NCBI GenBank assembly: GCA_021325375.1
Contig: JAJPHG010000002.1
Span: forward strand, 62,001-126,000
Direction: 5' to 3'
DNA: 64,000 nt
From: Alphaproteobacteria bacterium
GTDB taxonomy: Bacteria > Pseudomonadota > Alphaproteobacteria > Micropepsales > Micropepsaceae
Shown here: one piece after another, positions 1 through 7,360 of the stretch
Position numbering within the stretch: the stretch's first letter is position 1
Layout: every line of letters starts with the position of its first letter
Made by a program: the position numbers and the translations under genes
The notes under the pieces: model-generated
Told to the model about the DNA's origin: nothing
Databases searched by the model: none
What the model saw: the letters and a program-made list of their open reading frames with translations, nothing else

Positions 1-1217
1 TCGTTGCCCCCCGCCTTTGCGGCATCGCTCGTGGGCACGATGCCTTGATAGGCGGCGTCGAGATAGAAGGCCTGCCCGTCGGTTTGCCACGACCAATCGT
101 CGCCGTTGTTGTTTCCCTTCGACGCCAAGGCGGGATCGATCGCGTTGGCGCCGAACAGCGATGCTTTGCGGCGCAGCGCATAGGCATGGACCTTGCTCGC
201 GGCGGTGAACGGCGGATCGTTCGTTTTGACGGGCGCCCCGCCGTCTTTCGGAGTGGACGAGGCGTTGGTGCCCGGCTGCACGGTCCGCGTCCCCCTCAAG
301 ATCGCGGCCTGGTCGAGCAGGCTGAGGTCCCACGGGGACGTGACGGTCGTGAACCTCTCCTCGCTCGGCGAGAACACGCGCTCCGTGAGAACGGCCTTCT
401 CGACGTGCCAGACCGGCAATTTGACCCCGGTCGGGGGGGACGGCGGATCCTGCCTGTACTGGTTGCCCTGCTGGAGCGTGCGGTCCCAGGCGACGAGCGT
501 GCGCTTGTTGACGGCGTCGACGGTGACCTTCGTCACGATGCGCAGCGCGAAGGACGGGCTCGTCGCGTCGTTGAAGCGGTTCTCGGCGACGAAGAGGATC
601 GCATCGCCCGGCTTCAAATTCGTCGACGTGCCGGAGAACCACAGCTGTGTCGTCACTTGCGAGAAATCCACCGGCAGCGCGGATTGCGGCGCGAGCGCGT
701 TGTGCTCGATGCGCGCGACGAGATCGGCGGAGGTCTCGAACGTCGCCGCGATCTGACCCGGCGGCGGGATGCTCTGCGCGCGGCTGCCCGCGGGCACCGT
801 CACCGGATCGGGCGCGCCCGGCGCGTCGTTGAGCGTGTAGGCGAGCGCGGTCGAGGCCGCGACGCCGGGCGAAGGCTTGTAGCCCACGAGCCGCGCCAGC
901 TCGAACACCGAGCGCTGCTGGCCCGCGGTACGCAGATAGGATTCGTTGGCCAGCCGCTCCTGATAGAAGGTGAGGATGTCGGCCGACACCGACCATGCGT
1001 CGAGGAACGCGATGGAGAAGTCGCCGTCGTCGCGCGTGGTCAGCGGGCCCGCGCCCGGGAAGGCCGGGTCGGAGAGCGCCGCGATCATGCTCGACTTGAA
1101 CGCCGAATGCGTGCCGACGCGATAGGCGATCTGGGCGAGACCCGGACGGTTGGAGATCTCGACCGGGGTCGCGCGTCCCACGCCCTCGCAGCAGCCGCAA
1201 TCGGCGTTGTCGCTCAT
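1..1217 (-). CDS. Putative eCIS baseplate protein (partial, C-terminus off the left edge)
   Basis: At least 405 residues are present and the reading frame stays open to the window edge. The N-terminus begins MSDNADCGCCEGVGR, then reads PVEISNRPGLAQIAYRVGTH and a segment containing DAWSVSADILTFYQERLANE, which is typical of the large putative baseplate assembly proteins of phage-like contractile systems. A run of seven C near 432 looked like a possible frameshift, but the frame reads through it cleanly. The ATG overlaps the stop of the upstream baseplate gene as ATGA (1214-1217), so the two are probably translationally coupled. It is likely a wedge or periphery component of the baseplate. Assignment rests on N-terminal style and position in the locus. 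Confidence 0.8.
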   Translation of the reverse strand, partial: MSDNADCGCCEGVGRATPVEISNRPGLAQIAYRVGTHSAFKSSMIAALSDPAFPGAGPLTTRDDGDFSIAFLDAWSVSADILTFYQERLANESYLRTAGQQRSVFELARLVGYKPSPGVAASTALAYTLNDAPGAPDPVTVPAGSRAQSIPPPGQIAATFETSADLVARIEHNALAPQSALPVDFSQVTTQLWFSGTSTNLKPGDAILFVAENRFNDATSPSFALRIVTKVTVDAVNKRTLVAWDRTLQQGNQYRQDPPSPPTGVKLPVWHVEKAVLTERVFSPSEERFTTVTSPWDLSLLDQAAILRGTRTVQPGTNASSTPKDGGAPVKTNDPPFTAASKVHAYALRRKASLFGANAIDPALASKGNNNGDDWSWQTDGQAFYLDAAYQGIVPTSDAAKAGGN

Positions 1218-3691
1218 AGCCCACCGTCCAGGGAAAGCACGAAGATGCCGCGATCGGGCCGGCTCGGATCGTTGTCGACATGGGCGATCTCGAGCCTGTT
1301 CATGCAGAGATAGCCCGCGCGCGCGCCGTCGACGGCCGGATCGTCGACGCGCTGGAACTTGGTCACTTCCACGGCGGCTATGCCGTCCACCTGCTGCGCC
1401 GCGGCGATCAGCGGGCTCACATAGATGGTCTGGCCGAAGGTGAAGTTGGACGGATTGAGCAGCCCCGGCGAGCCGTTCGGCATGTTCGCCGAGGTGAAGA
1501 TGCCCATCAGCGCCTGGCGCACCTGGGAGCGGAAATAGCCGGGCTTCACGCAGACATGCATCTCGATGCGCAGGCCGACGATGAGCGCCTGCTCGACCTC
1601 GACGTCGACGCCCATCATGCGCACGGTGTCGAGCTCGCTCTTCAGCGAGCCCGCGAACGTCGCGGCCCAGGGCAGCTCGTTCGCCGGATCGGCGGTGACG
1701 AAGGCGGTGCGCCAGCTTCCGGTCCAGCGCAGGCTCGCGCGCGCCTCGCGGATGCGCGCGTCACGCATCGCGGCCACGCCGTAATCGTCCTCGGTGACGG
1801 CACGCAACTGCGTGCGGAACTGGAAAGGCGCGTTCTGACGGATGCTCTCCGGCGTCTCGGGATCGCGCCCGCCGGCGCCGCCTATGGGATTGCTCACGCC
1901 CGTGATCACGGAATAGTCGGTCGGGACGGACGGTATGGGCGGTGAGACGTGGCCGAACGTCCCGGCGCCGACATTGCCGAGCGTCCCGTTGCCGGTGCGA
2001 TAGGCCGCCTGGAAATCGTGGCCGCTCGCCGGCGCCATTCCGAACTGGCCGTCGCCGAAGCGCAGATGCGCGGTGCCGTCGGTGTCGATCTCGACGACGA
2101 AGCGCTGCTCGAGCTCGCCGGTTCCGAGAAGATCGCCGGCGATCGTCCAATCCGGATCGGCGCCGTCGCCGTCCCTGACGGCGATGGAGGCTACGGGCGT
2201 GTCCTCGTTCTGCGCGGCAAAGCCCGAGGCCGGTCCCGAAGCATCGTAGGCGCGCGCGAAGGTCAGCGGCGTGCTCGCGAGCGCAGGAAAGAAGAACGGC
2301 GGCGGGGCGACCGGCGCGGGCGCGCCGGAACAGCCGCTTCCGCCAGCCACAACCGGCGCCGGACGCGCGGGCGGGACGACACCCAGCTCCTCCCAGCCGC
2401 GCGTGAAGCCGTGGTCGGCCGGCACGTTGTTGCCGAGCGCGACGCTCACGTCGGAGAGCGGCGCGGAGTCGTGCTCGCCGTCGGCCGTCGACGAGACGCA
2501 GAGCGCGAACGGCAGCGCGTCGGCATCGTCCCAGGCGATCTCGGTGATGAACGCGCCGGTCACCGGATCGGTGAGCGCGGGGCCGCCGCCGCCCAGCGAC
2601 ACGACGGAGGTGAGCCGAACCGCCCAGCGATGCGACGGATCGGCGTCGCTGGGATCGCCCGTCTCGGGGCCGAGCACTTCCTGGAAGATCAGCACGTCGC
2701 CGGCCGCGAGATCGCTCAGCGTTCCCACGAGCGTCGCGCGCACGGCACCGGCCGGAAGGCAGCAATCGGCGTCGCTCCAGGTGTAGAAGCTGATCCTGTT
2801 GTGTTGCGCATGGAGATCGCCGTCGGCCATCGTCTCGAAGACGAGCGGGCTTGTGGGCACGGCCTTCGGGTAGAGGCCGCCGCTGCGCAGGATCACCGAA
2901 GGCAGCCCCGCGACGCGGGGGATGACCTGCGAAGCCTTGGGCAGGGTGATGTCCGCCTGCACGTCGAAATGTATCCAGGCGCGCGCGTTGGCGCCGTTGC
3001 CGACGCGATAGTCGACGAGCCGCGCATGGCGGGTCAGCGAGATGCGGCTGCGCGCGGTGCCGAGATAGGCCTCGGTCGCGACCGCGTCCTGGCGGTAGCT
3101 GAGCTGGTCGGCGATATAGGCCAGGATCTCAATGAGCACGACGCCGACATCGGCCGGGTTGCGCTCGGTCCAGTCCGGCATGAGGACGGCGAGGCGGTCG
3201 TACATCACCTGGAGGAAGCCGGGATAGTCCTTGACCAGGTAGTTGATGTCCGGCTCGGCCGCGAACTCCGGCGGACAACAGGCTTCGCTCGCGCAATCGC
3301 CCGTCGCAGGGCATCCCGCCTTGAAGGAGAAATCCACGCTCGACAGCGCCGGATCGAAGCCGTCGAGCGGCAACAGCGGCGAATCCCCGATCAGCGAGAG
3401 CGTATAGCCGGAGAAGTCGCCGCCCTTGTCGACCTCGAGGATCGCCGTCAGCGGCCGCGCTGCCGTCGCTTGCGTGATCGCGACGACGTTGATGCCCGTG
3501 ACCGTCTCGCCGCCGGTGATGAGGATATGCGCGGGCAAAAGCGTGAAACCGGTCACGTCCTTCAGGAAGGTGAGCGCCAGCGTCCGCTGCCCGGTCGTGC
3601 CGTCGAGGATCTCCAGATAGTCGATGCCGTTCAGCGTCGAGTGCGCGAGCACCTGGGCGCGGCGGCGTTCCTGGTCGCAGACATAGATCAC
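1214..3691 (-). CDS. gpJ-like putative baseplate assembly protein
   Basis: This 825-residue protein resembles the large baseplate assembly proteins of eCIS and related tails. The N-terminal part contains NPADVGVVLIEILAYIADQL followed by SYRQDAVATEAYLGTARSR, which resembles the baseplate J/gp6 wedge fold. The C-terminal half has RAVTEDDYGVAAM and a repeated beta-rich baseplate module. I chose the GTG at 3691 because it overlaps the stop of the gp25-like gene as GTGA. The longer frame upstream to 3829 would sit wholly inside gp25 and is Arg/Asp-rich like a shadow frame. In the assembled particle this would form wedges around the hub and contact the sheath initiator. Confidence 0.88.
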   Translation of the reverse strand: MIYVCDQERRRAQVLAHSTLNGIDYLEILDGTTGQRTLALTFLKDVTGFTLLPAHILITGGETVTGINVVAITQATAARPLTAILEVDKGGDFSGYTLSLIGDSPLLPLDGFDPALSSVDFSFKAGCPATGDCASEACCPPEFAAEPDINYLVKDYPGFLQVMYDRLAVLMPDWTERNPADVGVVLIEILAYIADQLSYRQDAVATEAYLGTARSRISLTRHARLVDYRVGNGANARAWIHFDVQADITLPKASQVIPRVAGLPSVILRSGGLYPKAVPTSPLVFETMADGDLHAQHNRISFYTWSDADCCLPAGAVRATLVGTLSDLAAGDVLIFQEVLGPETGDPSDADPSHRWAVRLTSVVSLGGGGPALTDPVTGAFITEIAWDDADALPFALCVSSTADGEHDSAPLSDVSVALGNNVPADHGFTRGWEELGVVPPARPAPVVAGGSGCSGAPAPVAPPPFFFPALASTPLTFARAYDASGPASGFAAQNEDTPVASIAVRDGDGADPDWTIAGDLLGTGELEQRFVVEIDTDGTAHLRFGDGQFGMAPASGHDFQAAYRTGNGTLGNVGAGTFGHVSPPIPSVPTDYSVITGVSNPIGGAGGRDPETPESIRQNAPFQFRTQLRAVTEDDYGVAAMRDARIREARASLRWTGSWRTAFVTADPANELPWAATFAGSLKSELDTVRMMGVDVEVEQALIVGLRIEMHVCVKPGYFRSQVRQALMGIFTSANMPNGSPGLLNPSNFTFGQTIYVSPLIAAAQQVDGIAAVEVTKFQRVDDPAVDGARAGYLCMNRLEIAHVDNDPSRPDRGIFVLSLDGGL

Positions 3692-4053
3692 GGCGCGGGC
3701 CCTCCATAGGAGAACTGCGCGGTCTGCCTCTGCTGCGTCTGCACGATCGTGTACTGGACCGTGATCTGCAGCGTCGAATCCTGGTTCTCGACCTTGACCG
3801 ACTGCACCTGGATCACGCCCGACAGCCATTGCTGCAGCCCGGCCTGGACGAGCCGCTGCTGGGCGGAGGCGATGGTGCCGCTGTTGGGCGCGAAGACGAG
3901 CTGCGCGGTGCCGCTGCCGAAGGTCGGCCGGTTGACGCGCTCGCTCGGCGACGTGAGCAGGATCTGCTCGATCATGTCGCCGATATGCGCGGACAGATCG
4001 TCGCTCGCGGTGCGGCCAGAGCTGTCGAAGGCGAAGGGGAATGCGACGTTCAT
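3688..4053 (-). CDS. gp25-like baseplate wedge / sheath initiator protein
   Basis: A 121-residue protein of the GPW/gp25 family. The start MNVAFPFAFDSSGRT, the central DMIEQILLTSPSERVNRP and the downstream FGSGTAQLVFAPN match the conserved pattern of this family, including the EQILLT...ERV..P..G core with its catalytic-looking but structural residues. In T4 and eCIS, gp25 nucleates sheath polymerisation on the baseplate. The ATG at 4053 has an AGGAGA ribosome-binding site at good spacing, and the stop overlaps the GTG of the next baseplate gene. Length is normal for the family. Confidence 0.92.
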   Translation of the reverse strand: MNVAFPFAFDSSGRTASDDLSAHIGDMIEQILLTSPSERVNRPTFGSGTAQLVFAPNSGTIASAQQRLVQAGLQQWLSGVIQVQSVKVENQDSTLQITVQYTIVQTQQRQTAQFSYGGPAP

Positions 4054-4061
4054 CGTTCTCC

Positions 4062-4379
4062 TCACATCGCCATGACGCGGATTTGCTGCACGACGGGCAT
4101 CAGCGGCGTGCCCGTCGGGGTGCACACCGAGGTGCCGCTTTGCACGACCAGCGGCTGGCCGTTCGAGATGACGCGCAGCGTGCCCACCATCCACTGTCCG
4201 GTGACGCAGGGCCCGCCCGCCTGCGGGGGGAACGGACAGCCCGCGATCGTGTAAGGGCCCGAAAGCGCCACCGAGGGCTGGCCCATCAGCGTCAGGCGCG
4301 GATTGGGCGCGGTCGGCGTCGCCTGGCCGCCATGGGCGCACAGCACGGTGGCGCCGACGTGAAGCAGGAAGCCCGGCAT
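4062..4379 (-). CDS. PAAR-like spike-tip protein
   Basis: A 105-residue protein beginning MPGFLLHVGATVLCAHGGQ, with a Cys-rich body (Cys in LCAHGG, AGCPFPP, GPCVTG and SVCTPTG). This arrangement is typical of PAAR-like tip proteins in eCIS loci, where a small metal-stabilised cone caps the VgrG/gpV spike. It sits directly after the spike gene and before gp25, the usual place for a tip protein. AGAAGGAT precedes the ATG. Assignment rests on the N-terminal style, Cys pattern and position. Metal binding is inferred from the family. Confidence 0.82.
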   Translation of the reverse strand: MPGFLLHVGATVLCAHGGQATPTAPNPRLTLMGQPSVALSGPYTIAGCPFPPQAGGPCVTGQWMVGTLRVISNGQPLVVQSGTSVCTPTGTPLMPVVQQIRVMAM

Positions 4380-4390
4380 ATCCTTCTCCC

Positions 4391-4897
4391 CTATGTCACG
4401 ACGAGCGCGCCGGCGTTCACCGTCACGCTCGGCCCGGTGAGCATGATGGTGGCGCCCTGCCCGTTGCTGATGGTGATGCCCACGTCGCTGATCGAGATCA
4501 TCGCGCCGGTCATCGTCTTGAGCAGGATGCCGCCCGTCGGCCCCGGCATGTCGCTGATGAGCAGCGTGTTCTGCATCGTGGTCTGCAGCACGATCTGCTG
4601 CATCACCGGGGGCACCTGAAGCGCGAGCGCCGGCACCTCCGCCGCCGTGCCCCAGAAGCAGCCGGTCCAGATCGGATAATCCGGATCGCCGTGCTCGAAC
4701 TCGATCCACACCGAGGTGCCGATCGCGGGCACGGTGAAGATGCCGGCCTGGATGCCGCCGAGCGGCAGGCACGGCAGCGCCCACGTCGTCGGCAGCACGT
4801 TGGCGACGTCGGGCACGCTCGCCTGCAGGCGCCCCATCTGCATGGGATCGATGTTGTTGAGCACCGTGCCCCGATATTTCCCGACGAATTGTCCCAC
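4391..4897 (-). CDS. Baseplate assembly protein V (gpV/VgrG C-like spike)
   Basis: 168 residues. The N-terminal part, with GKYRGTVLNNIDPMQMGRLQ followed by the stretch ending PAIGTSVWIEFEHGDPDYPI and a WTGCFWG motif, is the OB-fold of gp5/gpV/VgrG spike proteins. The C-terminal third alternates hydrophobic and small residues (ISISDVGITISNGQGATIML), consistent with the triple-stranded beta-helix needle. It follows the gpD-like hub by 16 bases, so hub and spike are separate polypeptides here, unlike the fused VgrG of T6SS. The protein would form the membrane-piercing spike. Confidence 0.92.
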   Translation of the reverse strand: MGQFVGKYRGTVLNNIDPMQMGRLQASVPDVANVLPTTWALPCLPLGGIQAGIFTVPAIGTSVWIEFEHGDPDYPIWTGCFWGTAAEVPALALQVPPVMQQIVLQTTMQNTLLISDMPGPTGGILLKTMTGAMISISDVGITISNGQGATIMLTGPSVTVNAGALVVT

Positions 4898-4913
4898 GGT
4901 TGTCGCCTCTCCT

Positions 4914-6047
4914 TCAGATGCTCATGGCAGGAACGACGGGGGTGTTGGCGATCAGCGCGTTGCGCTTGAGCGTGAAGCTCTGCTTGTACGAGCCGACCGA
5001 GATGTTGTGCGTGACGCTGTCGACATAGTGCAGGCCGTCGAAGGCCGGGCCCGCGCCGCGCACGCCGACGAGCTGGCGCGCTTTCAAGATGCTGCCGTAG
5101 CGCAGCACGTCCAGCGATCCACTGCCGCTTACGACGTCCGCGGCGGCGGACGCGCGCGCCATGCCTTGCATGAGGGCCTGGCCGGGCGGCAGGTTGGCGG
5201 ACGATTTGGACGCTTCCGTCTTCACCGGGATCGGCACGAAGAGGCCGAGCGGCGGGTCCAGCGGCGTCACCGGCGGGATCGGAATGGGGATCGAAAACCC
5301 CGTCTGCTCCAGCTGGATGGTGACGATCGGCAGCACCGACTGATCCGGCTCGTAGCTGAACTGGAGCGACTCGACGTTCGTCCAGGTGTCCATGTTGATG
5401 TTGAGCGAGGGCTGGGGAACGCCGAACTTTATCTGCGGCCCCCAATAGCCGATGTTCATTCCCGGCAGCGGACCCGGATCGATGTAGAAGACGTAGCCGA
5501 CGGCGTTCGCGAGCTGGGTGAGATATTCGAAATCGTTGCCCTGCTGCGCGGGGATCTTGTCGACCACGATCGACACGTCGGGCACGATGCTCGGCACGAT
5601 CATGGGGACGATCCCATAGACCGCATATTTGGCGAGGATCAGCGCCACGCGCGCCTCCGGCGGCATCGGCATCGGGGTGCCGGGGATGTCGATCAATTTC
5701 ATCGCCGCGGTGAGGTCGTCGCCCTTGACCGTCAGCGTTCCCCAGCCGCTGCCCGAGGACGGCGTGACCTGGTGATGGGTCATGATGCCGTCGATCAGGA
5801 CCGTGGGAATGGAGTTCATCGTCACGACCAGGATCACGCGGATCTGCATCACCGGCGACACAGGTGCGAGCAGGAACAGCGTCTGCAGCACCGACCGGTC
5901 GGCGAGCTTGAACGCGATCTCGAAACCGCTCTGGCCCGTCGCGCTCGTCGTCACCGTCACCGACGTCATCGCGTCGACGACGGGCTTCGGCGCCGGCAGC
6001 GGCACGACCGGGCCGACGAGGAGCGTGAAGTAGATCCCGCTAGCCAC
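4914..6047 (-). CDS. Phage late control gene D-like hub protein
   Basis: A 377-residue hub protein of the gpD/gp27 type, corresponding to the N-terminal half of VgrG. Supporting features are beta-rich tube-like domains, the segment GNDFEYLTQLANAVGYVFYI (typical of gpD hubs, where a residue pair interacts with the inner tube), and a C-terminal HYVDSVTHNISVGSYKQSF that closes the domain. The start is a GTG at 6047 with a GGGGG motif six bases upstream, and the gene overlaps the preceding LysM-like gene by eight bases. The trimer would join the tube to the spike. Confidence 0.9.
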   Translation of the reverse strand: MASGIYFTLLVGPVVPLPAPKPVVDAMTSVTVTTSATGQSGFEIAFKLADRSVLQTLFLLAPVSPVMQIRVILVVTMNSIPTVLIDGIMTHHQVTPSSGSGWGTLTVKGDDLTAAMKLIDIPGTPMPMPPEARVALILAKYAVYGIVPMIVPSIVPDVSIVVDKIPAQQGNDFEYLTQLANAVGYVFYIDPGPLPGMNIGYWGPQIKFGVPQPSLNINMDTWTNVESLQFSYEPDQSVLPIVTIQLEQTGFSIPIPIPPVTPLDPPLGLFVPIPVKTEASKSSANLPPGQALMQGMARASAAADVVSGSGSLDVLRYGSILKARQLVGVRGAGPAFDGLHYVDSVTHNISVGSYKQSFTLKRNALIANTPVVPAMSI

Positions 6048-6399
6048 TGTTGCCCCCGATACCCGACGGCAGGGTGATCTCGATCGCGCGTCCGACCTGG
6101 GCGGTGAGGTTCTGCGGATCCATCGCGCCGTTGGCGTCGCAGATCAGCCAATAGAGCAGCGGATCGCCGAGCTGGCTGGCGGCGATGTTGTCGATGCGGT
6201 CGCCGTCGGTGACGAAATACTGGCGCAGCACCGTGAACTGCTCCGGCTGCGGCACCAGCCGGCGCGCGATGTAGCGCACCGGCGTGCCGTCCGGCCGCGT
6301 CCAGGTGAGCGTCGGGAGCCCGTAGTAGCGGCTGTTCGGCGCCGTGGGCGCGCCGCTGGCGCCGCCTGCGTTGATGAACCCGTCGAGCGGCGAGGTCAT
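6040..6399 (-). CDS. LysM-like baseplate/tail protein
   Basis: 119 residues, starting MTSPLDGFINAGGASGAPTA. The C-terminal half reads FVTDGDRIDNIAASQLGDPL followed by LYWLICDANG, a LysM-type pattern (DGDRI.NIA...LGDP..YW.I...N) like that in Afp7/gp53-type proteins that link hub and tube. It lies between the CIS tube-family gene (start/stop overlap at 6396-6399) and the hub gene (eight-base overlap). In other systems the LysM and tube domains are often fused in one protein; here they are split into adjacent genes. Confidence 0.83.
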   Translation of the reverse strand: MTSPLDGFINAGGASGAPTAPNSRYYGLPTLTWTRPDGTPVRYIARRLVPQPEQFTVLRQYFVTDGDRIDNIAASQLGDPLLYWLICDANGAMDPQNLTAQVGRAIEITLPSGIGGNSG

Positions 6400-7034
6400 G
6401 GCAAGCCTCCGCTGGGCAATCCGGCCAGTTGGCCGTTGACCCGCGCCAACGCCTCTTTCTGGATCTGATAGACCATGTAGAGGGCGCCGGCGGGGTTGAG
6501 GAATCCGGTGTCGTTCACGTTGAGCACGCGCATGCCCAGCTCCACCTTGGCGCGGATGGGATTGAGCATCGGATCGAACGCCTCCTCGGTGATGTCGAGC
6601 TTGGTGATGCGCACCGGCGTGATGCGCGCCTGGTTCCACACGAACACGGTGAGCACCGACTCCATCGGCAGGATCTCGACCGTGCCGAGCAGGGTCAGCG
6701 CCTCGTTGGCGATGAGATCGATGCTCGACGGGTAGACGAGCGTCTCCAGCGCCGACAGGATCGGCGCGATGCCGTTGGCGAGCGCGACCGGGTTCTGCGT
6801 CTCCAGCTGGTCGGTGGCGTCGATCTCCGCGGTCAGCGAGATGTTCTCGATCGGCGGGCCCTTGAGGCGGAGGATCTCGGAGCGGTCGGGAGGATCCTCG
6901 ATGCTCTGCGGCGTGAGGCTGCGCGTGAGCGTTTCGGGATTGTATTGCAGGCTGATCGTGCCGAGCGGAATCCCGGTATTGGGATCGAGAAGCAGCAGGG
7001 CCCCTTTCATCAGGCGCGGCGAGATCTGCGACAT
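6396..7034 (-). CDS. Contractile injection system tube-family protein (Afp7 N-terminal type)
   Basis: 212 residues. The N-terminal GTISLQYNPETLTRSLTPQ is typical of the CIS tube-family domain (gp53/gp54-associated inner-tube adaptor). It is followed by a long beta-rich domain with ITKLDITEEAFDPMLNPIRA and VELGMRVLNVND. It probably forms the first tube-like ring on the hub. A GGAGG motif lies just upstream of the ATG. The gene is followed by the LysM-like gene with an ATGA overlap, together reconstituting an Afp7-like module. Confidence 0.85.
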   Translation of the reverse strand: MSQISPRLMKGALLLLDPNTGIPLGTISLQYNPETLTRSLTPQSIEDPPDRSEILRLKGPPIENISLTAEIDATDQLETQNPVALANGIAPILSALETLVYPSSIDLIANEALTLLGTVEILPMESVLTVFVWNQARITPVRITKLDITEEAFDPMLNPIRAKVELGMRVLNVNDTGFLNPAGALYMVYQIQKEALARVNGQLAGLPSGGLP

Positions 7035-7048
7035 CTATGCTCCTCCGC

Positions 7049-7360
7049 TCATCGCCAGACCGCCTTGTGCACCGCGGTCCCGATCGCGCGCCCCGTCGTC
7101 TCGGGCGTCGGGCCAAGCGCGACATTTCCGGCCTCGACCCGGCTCGCGCCCGGCGGCGCGGATGCGGCATGTGCCGCAAGCCGCGTAAGCTCAGCCTGCA
7201 CCGCGCGCGCGACCGCGGGCGCATCGCGGCGCTGCACGCCCGAAAGCGTCAGGCGCTCGATGTCGAGATGGAGCGAGGCTTGCTGCGCGGGCCCGCGCGC
7301 GCCGGCCGCGAAGCGGGCGGCACGGCGCTCCCGCCAATGCGAGGGCTTGCCCCAGCTCAT
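7049..7360 (-). CDS. Small conserved-looking eCIS protein of unknown function
   Basis: 103 residues beginning MSWGKPSHWRERRAARF. A basic N-terminus leads into LHLDIERLTLSGVQRRDAPA, then an Ala-rich helix and a C-terminal TGRAIGTAVHKAVWR. The IERLTLSG...AV..EL.RL...IG.AV pattern resembles small proteins I have seen next to the ATPase in other eCIS loci, but no function is known to me. The ATG overlaps the ATPase stop as ATGA (7357-7360), and the gene is followed after 14 bases by the CIS tube gene. Position argues for an assembly or structural role. Confidence 0.7.
   Translation of the reverse strand: MSWGKPSHWRERRAARFAAGARGPAQQASLHLDIERLTLSGVQRRDAPAVARAVQAELTRLAAHAASAPPGASRVEAGNVALGPTPETTGRAIGTAVHKAVWR

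Noticed and set aside
421..450. Possible frameshift in the partial baseplate gene at a run of seven C
   Set aside because: On careful counting the frame reads through (QDPPSPPTGVKLPVW) and continues without stops, so the gene is intact.
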